From Geosiphon pyriformis (lineage: Eukaryota; Glomeromycota; Glomeromycetes; Archaeosporales; Geosiphonaceae), in assembly GCA_016748015.1 (NCBI GenBank), contig JAAOMT010000351.1:1-24057 (forward strand): a DNA stretch of 24,057 nucleotides. Direction: 5' to 3'. The translations under genes were made by a program, and so were the position numbers. The notes beneath the pieces are model-generated. The model saw only the letters and a list, made by a program, of their open reading frames with translations. It made no database searches and had not been told where the DNA came from. Within the stretch, counting starts at the first letter, position 1. Each line of letters begins with the position of its first letter. This document shows, one piece after another, positions 8,901 through 17,809 of the stretch.

Positions 8901-9640
8901 ATAAAACACCAAATCAACACAGGAAATACTTGACCTATTAAGCAATAAACTTACCAAGTACCTCTATTTGGCAATAATTTAATTAAGCAAGAAGTACAAC
9001 AAATGCTTAATAATAGCTTAATCAAAGAATTATTAAGCTTTTAGTTTTCTTCAATAGTCTTGGTCACCAAGAAAAATAGAAAAGTGCAATTTTGTATAGA
9101 TTACTGAAAATTAAATAGCATTTCTTGAAAAGATAGTTATCTCACTTCTCTTATCCAAGAAATTCTGAACAATCTAAGAAAAAAGAAATAGTTCTTATTA
9201 TTAGATTTAGCAAGTAGTTATTGGCAAGTTGAAATGGACGTCAAAGACAAAAAAAAAACAGTGTTTACAATTTGAGACAGCAATTTTAAGTCCAATGTGA
9301 TGCTTTTTAGACTTTGTAATACTTCTGCCACTTTTCAATGTCTTATAGATGTAGTATACAAAGGAATTCTTTGGAAATCAGTCGTAGTTTATTTGGATGA
9401 TACTAACATGTTCTTGGAAACATTTGATAACTATTTGCTTTACTTTTAATAAGTGTTCGAGCACTTTTGAGGTGCTGAATTAAAACTTAATCCCAACAAA
9501 TGCTTTTTCAGAAAAACCAGTGATTAAAAAAGACAGAGTTAAGTCTGATCCAGACAAAATCCAAAAAGTCAAAGACTTTCCAGCCTCAATCAATCTGTGT
9601 AAATTATGAAGATTTTTAGAATTGACATGATACTATTACC
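8901..9640 (+). pseudogene. Reverse transcriptase, element B (broken)
   Basis: RT landmarks appear in order: the K-H-Q-I-N-T-G segment, V-L-V-T-K-K-N-R-K-V-Q-F-C-I-D-Y, L-L-D-L-A-S-S-Y-W-Q-V-E-M-D (first catalytic Asp), N-V-M-L-F-R-L-C-N-T-S-A-T-F-Q, and the catalytic box Y-L-D-D at 9390-9401, which is intact. Many stops interrupt it. Near 9520 a small deletion removes the F-L-G-H segment seen in C and changes the frame, after which D-P-D-K-I-Q-K-V-K-D-F-P-A continues in the new frame. RT would copy the element RNA into cDNA. Confidence 0.85.
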
Positions 9641-10165
9641 AATTTGTCAAAAGATTTTCAAAAACCACTCCATTACTTATTATCTAAATACATACCATAT
9701 TTGTGGAAGAAAAATCAACAGAAAGCATTTGACTATTTCAAGCAGTGACTGATCACTTTTTCTATATTAATTTATCCCAATTTCACTAAACATTTTATTG
9801 TTGCTACAGATGTCTTGAAAAATGCACTAAGAGCTGGCTTATTGCAAATAGGACTGGACAAAAGAGAACATTCAATTGTCTACACCAGTCACAGCATTAA
9901 TTCCACAGAAAAGATATATAGTACAATAGATTTAAAATGTCTCACTATTTATTGGGCCATACAGACTTGGAAACATTATCTTAGTCAACTATTTGACTTA
10001 TATACCGACTACAAAGAACTTATTTGGTTATTCAATAATTCACAATTAAAAAAAAAATATGTAAGATGGAGTACTTATCTACAACAATTCTCACTCAAAG
10101 TCTATTACAAAGAAGAATTAAAGAATACCAATACCAACAGTTTGTTAAGAATGCCACAAATCTAA
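9641..10165 (+). pseudogene. RNase H domain, element B
   Basis: The RT connection leads into A-T-D-V-L-K (first catalytic Asp at 9809-9811), then T-I-D-L-K-C-L where C has T-H-E-L-K-C-L, so the catalytic Glu has become Asp, and Y-T-D-Y-K-E-L with the third acidic residue. The last 117 codons are open. RNase H degrades RNA in the RNA-DNA hybrid. It lies in a different reading frame from upstream RT because of the deletion near 9520. Confidence 0.75.
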
Positions 10166-11530
10166 TTCAGAATCATGAATACAACCACTTATTAGTAAAT
10201 ACAGCAGTACTTGTCAACACTTTAGTTCCAAGAGATATTATCTCAACAGAAATAAAATACCATATGAAAACAAACACAAAACTACTTTATTTAAAACAAT
10301 TAACTATACTATCAAGAATAACAAAACCATATCACCCCACAGCAAGTTATAAAAGACAGTGAAAAGAACACTATTCTATATAGCATATACTTAGACCCAA
10401 CTACAAGACACTTTAACAAAGACACTACCTTAAAAAGAACAATAAACATATATTATTGGCCAACAATATATAAGAATATTTTCGAGTATATTCTTAATTA
10501 CAATTCATGCCAAAGAAGAGAAAAAGCCAAAATAACAGAACTATTTCAATCCATTCTAATTGGAAATTCATTTAATAGAATTGAGATCAATTTAGTTGGC
10601 CCTTTTTCTATAACATCTAAGAGAAATTAATACATTACTGTAGTTATAGACTACTTAACAAAATGGCTGAAAGCCAAAGCCATCCAAGTAGCAGATGCTA
10701 AAACAGTAGCTGAGTTTGTACACCAAGACCTGATTTGCAGACATGGATGCCTGAAAAAATTGCTATCTGACCAAGGAATGTATTTTGTTAATAGTACACT
10801 GACTGAATTAAGCCAACAGTTTAGAATAAAGTGACTTCTCTTGTTATCATATTATCTGTAAACAAATGGACTAGTTGAATAATTTAACTGAACATTGTAT
10901 AAAGTATTAGTAAAAATAAGCTATGAAAACACACAAGAATAGGACTTATTCATATTTTTTGTATTACTAGCATACTGAACATTAAAGCAAAATATGACTC
11001 AGTTTACATCATTTGAACTAGTTTATAAGAAAAAAGCAATGTTATCTATTGAACAAAAAATACAGTCATACTCAACTAAAATGATTACAGAAAGAAATTT
11101 TGAAGCTACTTTATACCAAAAAACATATCAGTTAATAGAAACATTAGAAGACAATTGTAAAATAGCAGCTGACAATATTAGTAATGCTTAAGAACAACAG
11201 AAAAAAAAATATGATAACTGTTTACCTAAGCAACCAATAGAATTCAAGATTGAGACCAAGTACTATTACATTATATAAAAGCTAAAAAACAATGAAGTGA
11301 AAAGTTTAACCCAAAGTGTGATGGTCTATTTTATATACAAGAAGTATTAGAAAATAGAGCTTACAAATTACAATTGGAAAACAAGATTTTAAAGAAAGTA
11401 GCTTATGGAAACCAATTAAAAATTTATTATACAAGACAACAGTTATTGTTATCTATGTATCAACTAGAAACACAAATTCTATTAATCAGACCAGAAAATA
11501 TATCATGAGATTTAGAACCAATTATCATCA
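10166..11530 (+). pseudogene. Integrase, element B (broken)
   Basis: A linker (10166-10370) is followed by the zinc-binding N-terminal domain, with R-H-F and Y-Y-W-P but only one of the paired cysteines (Y-N-S-C-Q, where C has N-C-D-L-C-Q). In the catalytic core the first Asp is now Asn in I-N-L-V-G-P (10589-10591), the second is kept in L-S-D-Q-G, and the Glu is kept in T-N-G-L-V-E. A Lys-rich helical segment (10994-11191) and a degenerate G-P-F/Y motif, here G-L-F-Y, near 11320 form the C-terminal part. That last piece is in another frame. Integrase inserts cDNA into the genome; this one is dead. Confidence 0.82.
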
Positions 11531-12356
11531 TCAAAACATAAAATTAATACACAACTATTTAACTGAAAAAATTTAAGTATATATAACTACTGAAACAACA
11601 AAAAAAAATAAGTTGATAAAACTTCCAACATGAAGCTTTTAGATTAAATTCTACAACTCTCAAAACAACTATTTGACATGATTTAACAATCCAATGCTCA
11701 AATAAAAATCACAATTAATAAAAAAGAAATACAATACAAAGACAAAAACAAGAAAAGAGAAAGTTTAATTAGAACTAACCATTCTCATTTTTTCACAATA
11801 TTTAAAAGAAAAAATTGGCAAAAAGCTCCCTTTCAGACAGGACATGGAAAAAAAAGAGTAAAAAAACAAGAAGTATTTTATAAAAAAAGATACTTGGTCT
11901 CCAAGCTCAAAGAAATCAAAAAGACTTTAGCTCAAAAAACCAATCTCTCCGAAACAGAGGAATAGACACCAGACAACACTCAAGAATAAAAAAAAAGACT
12001 TCTGTTAACTTATTGGTTCTACAAAATTGGAGAACAGTTTGACTTGAAAACACTATATAAAAACCTCAGCCAGAAAACATTCAACAAAAAAGCAATACAA
12101 CAAGTAGAAAAATTCATAAAAAGAAGCAACTTAATGTTATATTACAAAACAGCATACTGATTGTATATTGCTTTCCAATATTGTCCAAATATACTGGTGT
12201 ATAGATTTATAAAAACCATAACAATTAACAACATAGGATGAATAACTAATCAATGATTTGAGGACTTATGAAAAACAATACTCAACACAACAATTGAACA
12301 CTACATAAATGAAGTTATTATATCAAATACATATAATTTTGCAAAAACTCAATTCT
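11531..12356 (+). pseudogene. Post-integrase domain of unknown function, element B
   Basis: A basic, Lys-rich stretch (about 11640-11950) precedes about 130 residues that align with element C: T-P-D near 11967, Y-K-I-G-E-Q-F-D-L-K-T-L-Y, V-E-K-F-I-K-R-S-N-L-M-L-Y-Y-K-T, I-T-I-N-N-I-G, and a final helix with I-L-N-T-T-I-E-H-Y. The match to C (21785-22180) keeps length and order and shows amino acid rather than base conservation, so the segment was once coding. No chromodomain, envelope-like membrane segment or other known tail domain is evident. Confidence 0.6.
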
Positions 12357-12376
12357 AAAAAGTGAGAGATAATATT
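12357..12376 (+). promoter_or_regulatory. Polypurine tract of element B
   Basis: A purine-rich run followed by GATAATATT lies directly before the 3' LTR. Element C has a closely similar tract at 22182-22199. RNase H leaves this segment as primer for plus-strand DNA. Confidence 0.65.
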
Positions 12377-12420
12377 ATTCAAATAGAAAACCAATCCAAA
12401 ATTATAACCAAAAAAAAATG

Positions 12421-12607
12421 TAACATAACACAGAATAGCATACAATAGTGCAGAATAATACATTATAACATAAAATAACACAGAATAACATGTAATAATA
12501 CCAGATAACATATTATAACATAAGATAACTAAAGATAACATAGAAAAATAAAGCAATAACAGAAATAGCAAAGCAATAGCTAGCAATAGCAAAACAATGG
12601 AAAGCAA
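12421..12607. repeat. Decamer and AGCAATA repeat array in U3 of element B
   Basis: From 12421 to about 12545 the unit TAACA recurs mostly every ten bases, with a variable pentamer in between. From 12551 to 12607 it passes into AGCAATA or AGCAAA units. It ends 20 bases before the TATA box. Confidence 0.75.
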
Positions 12608-12626
12608 TTTTGTAAAACCAAAAAAA

Positions 12627-12634
12627 TATATAAA
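12627..12634 (+). promoter_or_regulatory. TATA box of element B 3' LTR
   Basis: TATATAAA followed by AGCAGA, just downstream of the U3 repeat array and on the same strand as the element. Confidence 0.5.
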
Positions 12635-12769
12635 AGCAGATAATCGTAGAAGTTGGAAAAAGGAAACAGTTAAATAGTATTTAATTTTATTTTGTATTAT
12701 ATTTATTATATCCTATATCTATATTCTAAAATACAATAATTATTAAAAAGACAAATTCAAATTACCAAT

Positions 12770-13586
12770 TTATGTTCTTCAACCTTGCAGATTTTAATTG
12801 AGATCAGCTCTAGATTCAGCATAACCATATCTGATGATAAACTAAGAATTCAGCCTATACCCACACACATTCTCTTGATGCTTAACTTTACAAAACAGAC
12901 GATCATAAAATATGTGTCACAGAAGAGAGAAGAAAACTTTTTTTTGGTCCTAACTATTATGTACATGGTAACCAATAGTAAGTCTGAAATCAGTCATAAC
13001 TCAATTGGTATAATCCCTATAAATACTACCAAAAAACCTAATAAATTTGCCATATATTTTAATTCTGACCAAGTTCTTCTTGAGATGCTCTCATCCAACT
13101 AAGTTATATGCTTTCTGCATATCCTGTAAGACTAGTCATAGCTCTTAATTCTTTTCCAGAGCATTCTCAACCATGGACCCAATTGCAAAAATAGGAGATT
13201 GGGTTGTTATACCTTTTAAAACCAAAAAATTGTCACCACAAAGAACATCAAAAATGCTGTATGTCAAAAAAATTCTATCAGAAAAAATCTTGGAAAAAAT
13301 TTTGCAAGCTGTTTCAATCAAAGCAATAGAACAAGTATTTGTAAGAACACCTTCCCATTTATATGGTTTGAGAATCATCGATATCCAAGTCTTTTTCCAA
13401 GGCCCAAGCACTGATTTATTAGATAAACAAGAATTCAAAAGCACCAAAAGCATATCCAAGATTAACTTGTCATAATACTTCCAAAGCTCATTTGAAACAT
13501 CTGAGAGACCAGCAGCTTTGTCATTAAACAGGTCAAAAACCACACTAAACAATTTATCAAATTCTACTAAACATATTACACTGTTA
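12770..13586 (-). pseudogene. LINE (non-LTR) reverse transcriptase fragment 1
   Basis: Read on the minus strand from 13586, this is an RT of a non-LTR element: N-D-K-A-A-G near the start, W-I-S-M-I-L-K-P-Y, then A-L-I-E-T-A-C-K-I-F-S-K-I-F-S-D-R, T-Q-S-P-I-F-A-I-G, then L-Q-D-M-Q-K-A-Y-N with the first catalytic Asp, and F-Y-D-R-L-F-C-K-V-K. The first part is open to 13145; after that the frame continues with stops to about 12790. The fragment fades out before the catalytic double Asp box. Its 5' side is cut exactly at the LTR of element C. The family resembles LINE RTs known to me from arbuscular mycorrhizal fungi. Confidence 0.85.
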
Positions 13587-13682
13587 TGATTTAAGAATTT
13601 AGCAAAAAAATCATAAAAATAATATAAACTATTCAATCATAATATAGTGCAGTAATAATCTTAGAAAAGTAATGATTAACAT

Positions 13683-13774
13683 AGTAGCAAACACTATTTC
13701 GTGATAATGGCAAGCACCAGTTCACAATAGCAGCCAACACCAACTGGTGATAGCAGCAAACACCAGATTGAAAT
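13683..13774 (+). repeat. Four tandem 23-bp units in the 5' LTR of element C
   Basis: Four consecutive units of exactly 23 bases share an AGCA(A/G)(A)CACCA-like core; the units are diverged from each other. They sit 50 bases upstream of the TATA box, where U3 enhancer repeats would be expected. Confidence 0.8.
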
Positions 13775-13823
13775 ATCAAAAAGAAAGTATTACAATGTGT
13801 TTTCTTATAGAACTACAAACATG

Positions 13824-13833
13824 TATATATATA
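13824..13833 (+). promoter_or_regulatory. TATA box of element C 5' LTR
   Basis: TATATATATA within the LTR, followed by about 29 bases to the LTR end. The transcription start would fall near the LTR boundary. Confidence 0.5.
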
Positions 13834-13862
13834 GTAGCTTTAATATTGAGAAAAGACAATCA

Positions 13863-14537
13863 AGTAATAAAAATCATAACTTATCAAGCAATAGATCCAA
13901 TTTATTCAACAAACTTCACTTTAAATTGTATCTTTAAATTAAATATCTCAAGAAATCTTTAAATCAAAAAAAATTGAAAAAGAATATTTAAAACTAAATT
14001 ATCACAAACCCAAAGTAGTAAGAAACTCACTTGTGTTAATTATTGAATGAAACTATCATTTATCAGTTGAATTTCTTGGAAGAATAATCCCTAATCAAGA
14101 TTATTTACATTGTTATTAATTGATAAAAGCTTTATTGTAAGAATTAGGAAAAGTGATAAAGACCATTAACATTCTGTGTTTCTAGATTAGAGAAACACAT
14201 CAGGCAATTGCAAGAATAGCCTCAGAGAAGACCCCAGACAGTGGATAGATTTCAGTTCAGCCTCTGAGAAGGAGTACATAAACATACACAACAATTAGGA
14301 ATTGAGAAATAACTTACATCACAACATTAAAGAGAAAGCCTTCAGTATAACAGTAACATTATCACACAAATAGAATTGAGGAACTCATGAGAGACTAATT
14401 GCAATTAAAATGGGATATCAGCAATTAAATATAACAAAAAAACCATTCTGTAACATTTAGTGAATTCTATGAGGAAAGAAAATCAAAAAAGAAATAATAA
14501 TTAGCAATAATTTATTGCTAAAAAGGAAAAGACAAAA
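13863..14537 (+). other. Untranslated leader of element C
   Basis: About 675 bases separate the LTR from the first recognisable Gag codons. No primer-binding site complementary to a familiar tRNA 3' end is evident right after the LTR. A perfect 9-bp hairpin lies at 14175-14199, and two related CCTC(A/T)GAGAAG stretches lie at about 14220 and 14262. A packaging or dimerisation role is possible but unproven. Confidence 0.55.
14175..14199 (+). other. Perfect 9-bp hairpin in element C leader
   Basis: TGTGTTTCT (14175-14183) and AGAAACACA (14191-14199) are perfect complements around a 7-base loop AGATTAG. It stands out in an AT-rich leader otherwise poor in GC-containing stems. Confidence 0.6.
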
Positions 14538-15440
14538 GTGGCAACAAAAACTCCTAATCTTACTGTTCTTGAATTCTGCTATGCTATTTACACACAACAT
14601 CAAAGTGATCTTGAATTACCAGAAGGGTGTTGTCCAGCAGAATTTGCCCTCACTTATTATATCAATGCCAGAATAAATTATCATATAGGAAAGAAAGAAG
14701 AACCACACAATGCAAAACTTGGATTATATAGAGAATTATCACAATACACTACAAAGGAAGTAGCAGTAATAGCCACAACTATTGTCAAAATCCATTGAGA
14801 AATTGAGCAATATGTTAACAAAAATTTTCCAATATCCACAGGAAACACTAGAAAATGCACCAACAAAAGAAAATTTAGAAACTAATTAGGAAAGTAACCA
14901 GCAAAAACTAGAAACACCTGCTCAAACACCAAAGAAAACTGTTACTCAATCAATAAAGAAACAATGTATCTATTCACCAGAAAATAAATCATATCATTTT
15001 TCACCAGAAAATAAGATACAAATTCCATTAGGAGCTGCATCATCATTAACATCAACTCCACAAATGCCAAGAACTCCTAGTTATACTGATAAAATTAAAC
15101 AATGTAACTGGAAAGACATACCAATTACAGAAGGATATTTATCACTATTCCAAAACCCTTTTTTTCAGCCAAAATTTGGAACGGAGTTTGAAAACCATGA
15201 AGAGGAGTCTGAATTGAAATCCAAAAAAGAGACCAGCGAAAAAACAATCACAAGACCAGTCACTGGAACAAACAGCCAGTCCAGAAACCAAGAAACTCAT
15301 AATCAAGAGAAAGAACCAGATATAAAGAAAGCCATTTTTAGGAACATTCAAAGAAATATTATCCCACCTCCTCTTAGACCTATAAGCCCACCAGCAGAAA
15401 ATGGCGATAAAATGGCCACACCATATATCGCAAGACTAAC
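14538..15440 (+). pseudogene. Gag N-terminal domain and linker, element C
   Basis: The open stretch begins with GTG at 14538 and aligns with the N-terminal Gag domain of A (whose start is ATG), so the start codon may have changed by an A-to-G transition. Residues 8-100 hold the domain, with L-E-F-C-Y-A-I-Y and ending in E-I-E-Q-Y-V-N-K-N-F after a TGA stop at 14797-14799. A linker rich in Pro, Thr, Lys and Glu follows (about 14860-15420), including an open stretch from 15064 in a different frame and the motif G-Y-L-S-L-F-Q-N, which resembles R-L-L-F-R-N in B. Function of the domain is unknown. Confidence 0.65.
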
Positions 15441-15975
15441 AGATTTCTCAGGAGAAGAAGAAGAAACGAACATGTACACATGACTCAGAGAAGCAAAAAA
15501 AGCCATTCAGACAAATAACTAGAATGACCAAAGAGCAATTCAAACATTACCTTTTTTCTTGAAAGACACAGTTGACTCATGGTATTAAAGTCTAGAAACA
15601 AAATCCACAAGCTTCACCAAATTTAAAAATGCACATCCTGCCCACCTTAATTCCTTATCAGAAGCCATAATGCTCATCAAAGCTCTTGAATTGGCTGAGA
15701 AAGAAGCTAACCATAGTCAAATAGTTAACATAGTAATAGAGGAAAATAAGACAGAAACATTAGAGAAAAGAGTAATACAATTATGGGAGGAACTCTCTAA
15801 GAAAATAGAAAGTTACCTCATCCTGAATTCAAAAAAAAATACATACCAACCACCCCAAAAACGTAGCCAAGAAGTCAGCGACAGTTGAAATAATTGCTCA
15901 TCATGCCAGAAATTCAGAACAGAAACACGCACCCGCCATTTTTGCAAACACATAGGACATTTGATTAGTTAATGT
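15441..15975 (+). pseudogene. Gag core and CCHC knuckle, element C (internally deleted)
   Basis: The core starts E-E-E-E-T-N-M-Y-T and has A-I-Q-T-L-P-F-F-L-K-D-T and W-Y, then S-L-E-T. After F-T-K-F-K-N-A-H it jumps to L-S-E-A-I-M-L-I-K, which corresponds to L-Q-D-A-V-T-L-M-H in B; roughly 70-80 residues present in A and B are missing. The knuckle at 15934-15975 has pattern R-X2-C-X4-H-X4-C: the first cysteine codon is CGC (Arg), and a stop lies inside. Both changes would disable RNA binding. Confidence 0.75.
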
Positions 15976-16254
15976 TAAATGCAAATGATGCAGAAAGCAT
16001 GTAAAAATAATTATTATGCATCACTCCAAATGTCCAGAAACCAGTACACGCCACTACCACATCAATATCCCACCACGTATCAAAATCAAGAAACTTACCA
16101 GCAACAGCCCATAATAGCCAACCCAAATTGGCATCCTAAGCCCCGAAATCAGCCCATATGGAACCAAAATGTGTTGGTTCAGAGGAATTCAAACCACGCT
16201 AAAACCAGTCAGCAAACCAATTCAAACTACCAAAATTATTAACAAACTTACCTT
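15976..16254 (+). pseudogene. Gln/Asn-rich Gag-protease linker, element C
   Basis: An 87-codon open stretch (15979-16242) is rich in Gln, Asn, Pro and Tyr with no domain. It is in the same frame as the protease, separated only by a TAA at 16240-16242, so Gag and protease were fused without a frameshift in the ancestor. Confidence 0.6.
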
Positions 16255-16870
16255 AATATACTGGAAAATCTGATCATTGGAAACACTGACAGTAGAAACA
16301 TAAACAGAACCAAAAATTCCTCCAACAAATTGAGCCAAACAATACCACCAGCAGTTGCCACTGAAGATAGCAGTCTTGTAGCTATTTTTTCTTTTAAATT
16401 AGAAAAAAATAAGGCTATGTTTAATGGAGCAGCATTGGACAAAAAACACCCAATCACTGCTATGTATATGGAAGCCACTGTAAACAATACTCCAATCAAA
16501 CTTATCTTAGATAGTGGATCCACTGGAAGCATTATAATGTTTCAACTAGTAAACCAACTGGGTTTTAAAGTTGATTGTGCCATGATGTCTCAAATCATAA
16601 TAGCCAATGGATGTACAAAGCTGCCTCATGGTGAAATCAACTCATTTCCTTTCGAAGTTAATGGCATAGTAATACCTACAAAAGTATTAATAATAAACAC
16701 TATACAATATCAAGCATTAGTAGAGAATGACTGGTTAACAAAAGCCAATGCCACCCTAGACTGGACCACTCAAGAGCTTTTGATCAATTATAATGGCCAC
16801 CAAGCCAGAATTCTGGCCACCTGTGGCCACTTCCAAAAACCAGTACCAACCAAAGACTTACCTTTGAATT
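16255..16870 (+). pseudogene. Retropepsin-like aspartic protease, element C
   Basis: This is the best preserved protease of the three. A 221-codon open stretch (16330-16995) contains I-F-S-F-K-L-E, I-T-A-M-Y-M-E-A-T-V, the active site L-I-L-D-S-G-S-T-G-S (about 16501-16530) with catalytic Asp and Gly intact, and the C-terminal Y-Q-A-L-V-E-N-D-W-L-T-K-A and L-D-W. Retropepsins act as dimers to process Gag-Pol. The true frame shifts near 16850-16865: the conserved F-E-F-E-E and W-A-D-D motifs that follow lie in another frame, so the last part of the open stretch (from about 16865) is out of frame. Confidence 0.88.
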
Positions 16871-17790
16871 TGAAGAAAATCCAATACTACCAGTCATCGA
16901 AACCTATCAGCTCTCTTGGGCTGATGACCAAAGAACAGGACTACCAGCTGTACCAACATGGGCCAGTGAAGAAAGATCCAAATGGAACCAAATAAGTCCA
17001 AAAAGAAACCACCAGCAATGCAGACCAAAGCTAGAATATTTGGTTTGCAAGAAGAAACTCTCGTCTATAACTGCGTGCAGTACACCAGACAAAGACCCAA
17101 GAAACTCCACTCACTACTATTATAACTATTATAAAAAAGAAAAATACGGTTACCCAGAAAGACACGGAAAATGGGATAAAGAACCATGTCTTACTTGTAG
17201 AGAACCATTACTAAGAGAGTACAACTGGAATGACATATTAGGCAGAGAAGGAATGTGTAACGCAACTTGCCAATACATGATTCTCATCTGTCACTGAATA
17301 AGAAGAGAAATGCCATTTGAAGCAATGTTCAATAGAGCATTAAAAAAACTACAGCACTATTCACATGACAAAGATAAGTTGTATAACACCGTACAGGCCA
17401 AAATAAGAGAAGAAACCACTGAAAAAATATGACATTGGAAAGAGTCAGCCAAAATAGCTGACGAAGTTGCCAGCTACAACATGTTCAACCCAGTAGACAA
17501 ATTTCAGGACTACTACCAATAACTATGCCCCACTCAACAAGAACAAAAACAATATCTTGTCCAAATCAACACTTACCTTTGTGAAAACTGTCTTATTCTA
17601 TGCCAAAATCAGTGCTGTAAAGAGTGTCAAGACAAAAAGAACTTAGAAAGAAAAATGGAAATTGAGAATCAGCAGTTTCAAAATCAATCAATAAATCAAC
17701 AAGACTTACTTGACAGTCTCAAGTCAGAAAAATTTGTAGTCTATACCAACCTAGAACAGGTGATCAACATCTGATACTTTGACAACAGGC
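16870..17790 (+). pseudogene. Cysteine-rich region downstream of protease, element C
   Basis: The region starts with E-T-Y and W-A-D-D. Cysteine positions in order: a single Cys in L-V-C-K-K-K-L (17043-17063; B has a C-X2-C here), C-L-T-C at 17187-17198, M-C-N-A-T-C at 17253-17270, and the compact cluster C-X2-C-X3-C-X4-C-X2-C at 17580-17627. The stretch 17040-17297 is open and holds K-Y-G-Y-P-E-R-H-G-K-W-D-K ahead of C-L-T-C. A Gln, Asn and Glu-rich helical stretch follows the last cluster. The spacing matches A and B exactly in the compact cluster. Zinc binding is likely; the fold and role are unknown to me. Confidence 0.68.
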
Positions 17791-17809
17791 ATTTAAGAAT
17801 AATACCTGA

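Larger units (their letters stand above)
4450..12770 (+). mobile_element. Element B: near-complete degraded Ty3/gypsy-type retrotransposon lacking its 5' LTR
   Basis: The domain order is Gag, protease, cysteine-rich region, dUTPase, RT, RNase H, integrase, post-integrase domain, polypurine tract and 3' LTR. RT before integrase is the Ty3/gypsy order. Gag through RT share one frame from at least 4692 to about 9505, some 4.8 kb, despite many stop codons. RNase H and most of integrase lie in a second frame after a small deletion near 9520. No LTR precedes Gag: the space is taken by the candidate leader of element A on the opposite strand, so B is 5'-truncated at a head-to-head junction. The 3' limit is approximate because no 5' LTR is available for comparison. 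Confidence 0.85.
12377..12770 (+). repeat. 3' LTR of element B
   Basis: The LTR start is placed after the polypurine tract. It holds a run of decamer repeats (12421-12545), a cluster of AGCAATA-like units (12551-12607) and a TATA box (12627-12634), an expected U3 layout. The 3' end is uncertain since there is no 5' copy, and the LINE fragment begins by about 12770. Confidence 0.55.
13587..13862 (+). repeat. 5' LTR of element C
   Basis: Starts TGATTTAAG and ends GACAATCA. It is 276 bases, the same length as the 3' copy, with 17 differences by my hand count and no indels. Contents are four 23-base tandem units (13683-13774), a TATA box (13824-13833) and only about 30 bases beyond it, so R plus U5 are very short. 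Confidence 0.93.

Noticed and set aside
12323-12607. Minus-strand 94-codon open stretch coding for a very hydrophobic, Leu/Tyr-rich peptide
   Set aside because: It is the reverse strand of the decamer repeat array in the LTR of B; the hydrophobicity comes from the repeat and not from a membrane protein gene.
12901-13102. Plus-strand open stretch as a separate small gene
   Set aside because: The minus strand encodes the continuing LINE RT (F-Y-D and K-A-Y motifs); the plus-strand frame has no independent support.
13173-13475. Plus-strand 100-codon open stretch
   Set aside because: Antisense of the LINE RT fragment, whose motifs are on the minus strand.
15979-16242. Stop codon between Gag and protease of C as a readthrough signal
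   Set aside because: A and B stops fall at other places and the codon could be a mutated Gln codon like many others.
16850-16870. Programmed frameshift between protease and the next Pol segment in element C
   Set aside because: A and B are in one frame at the same point, so this is decay and not a programmed site.
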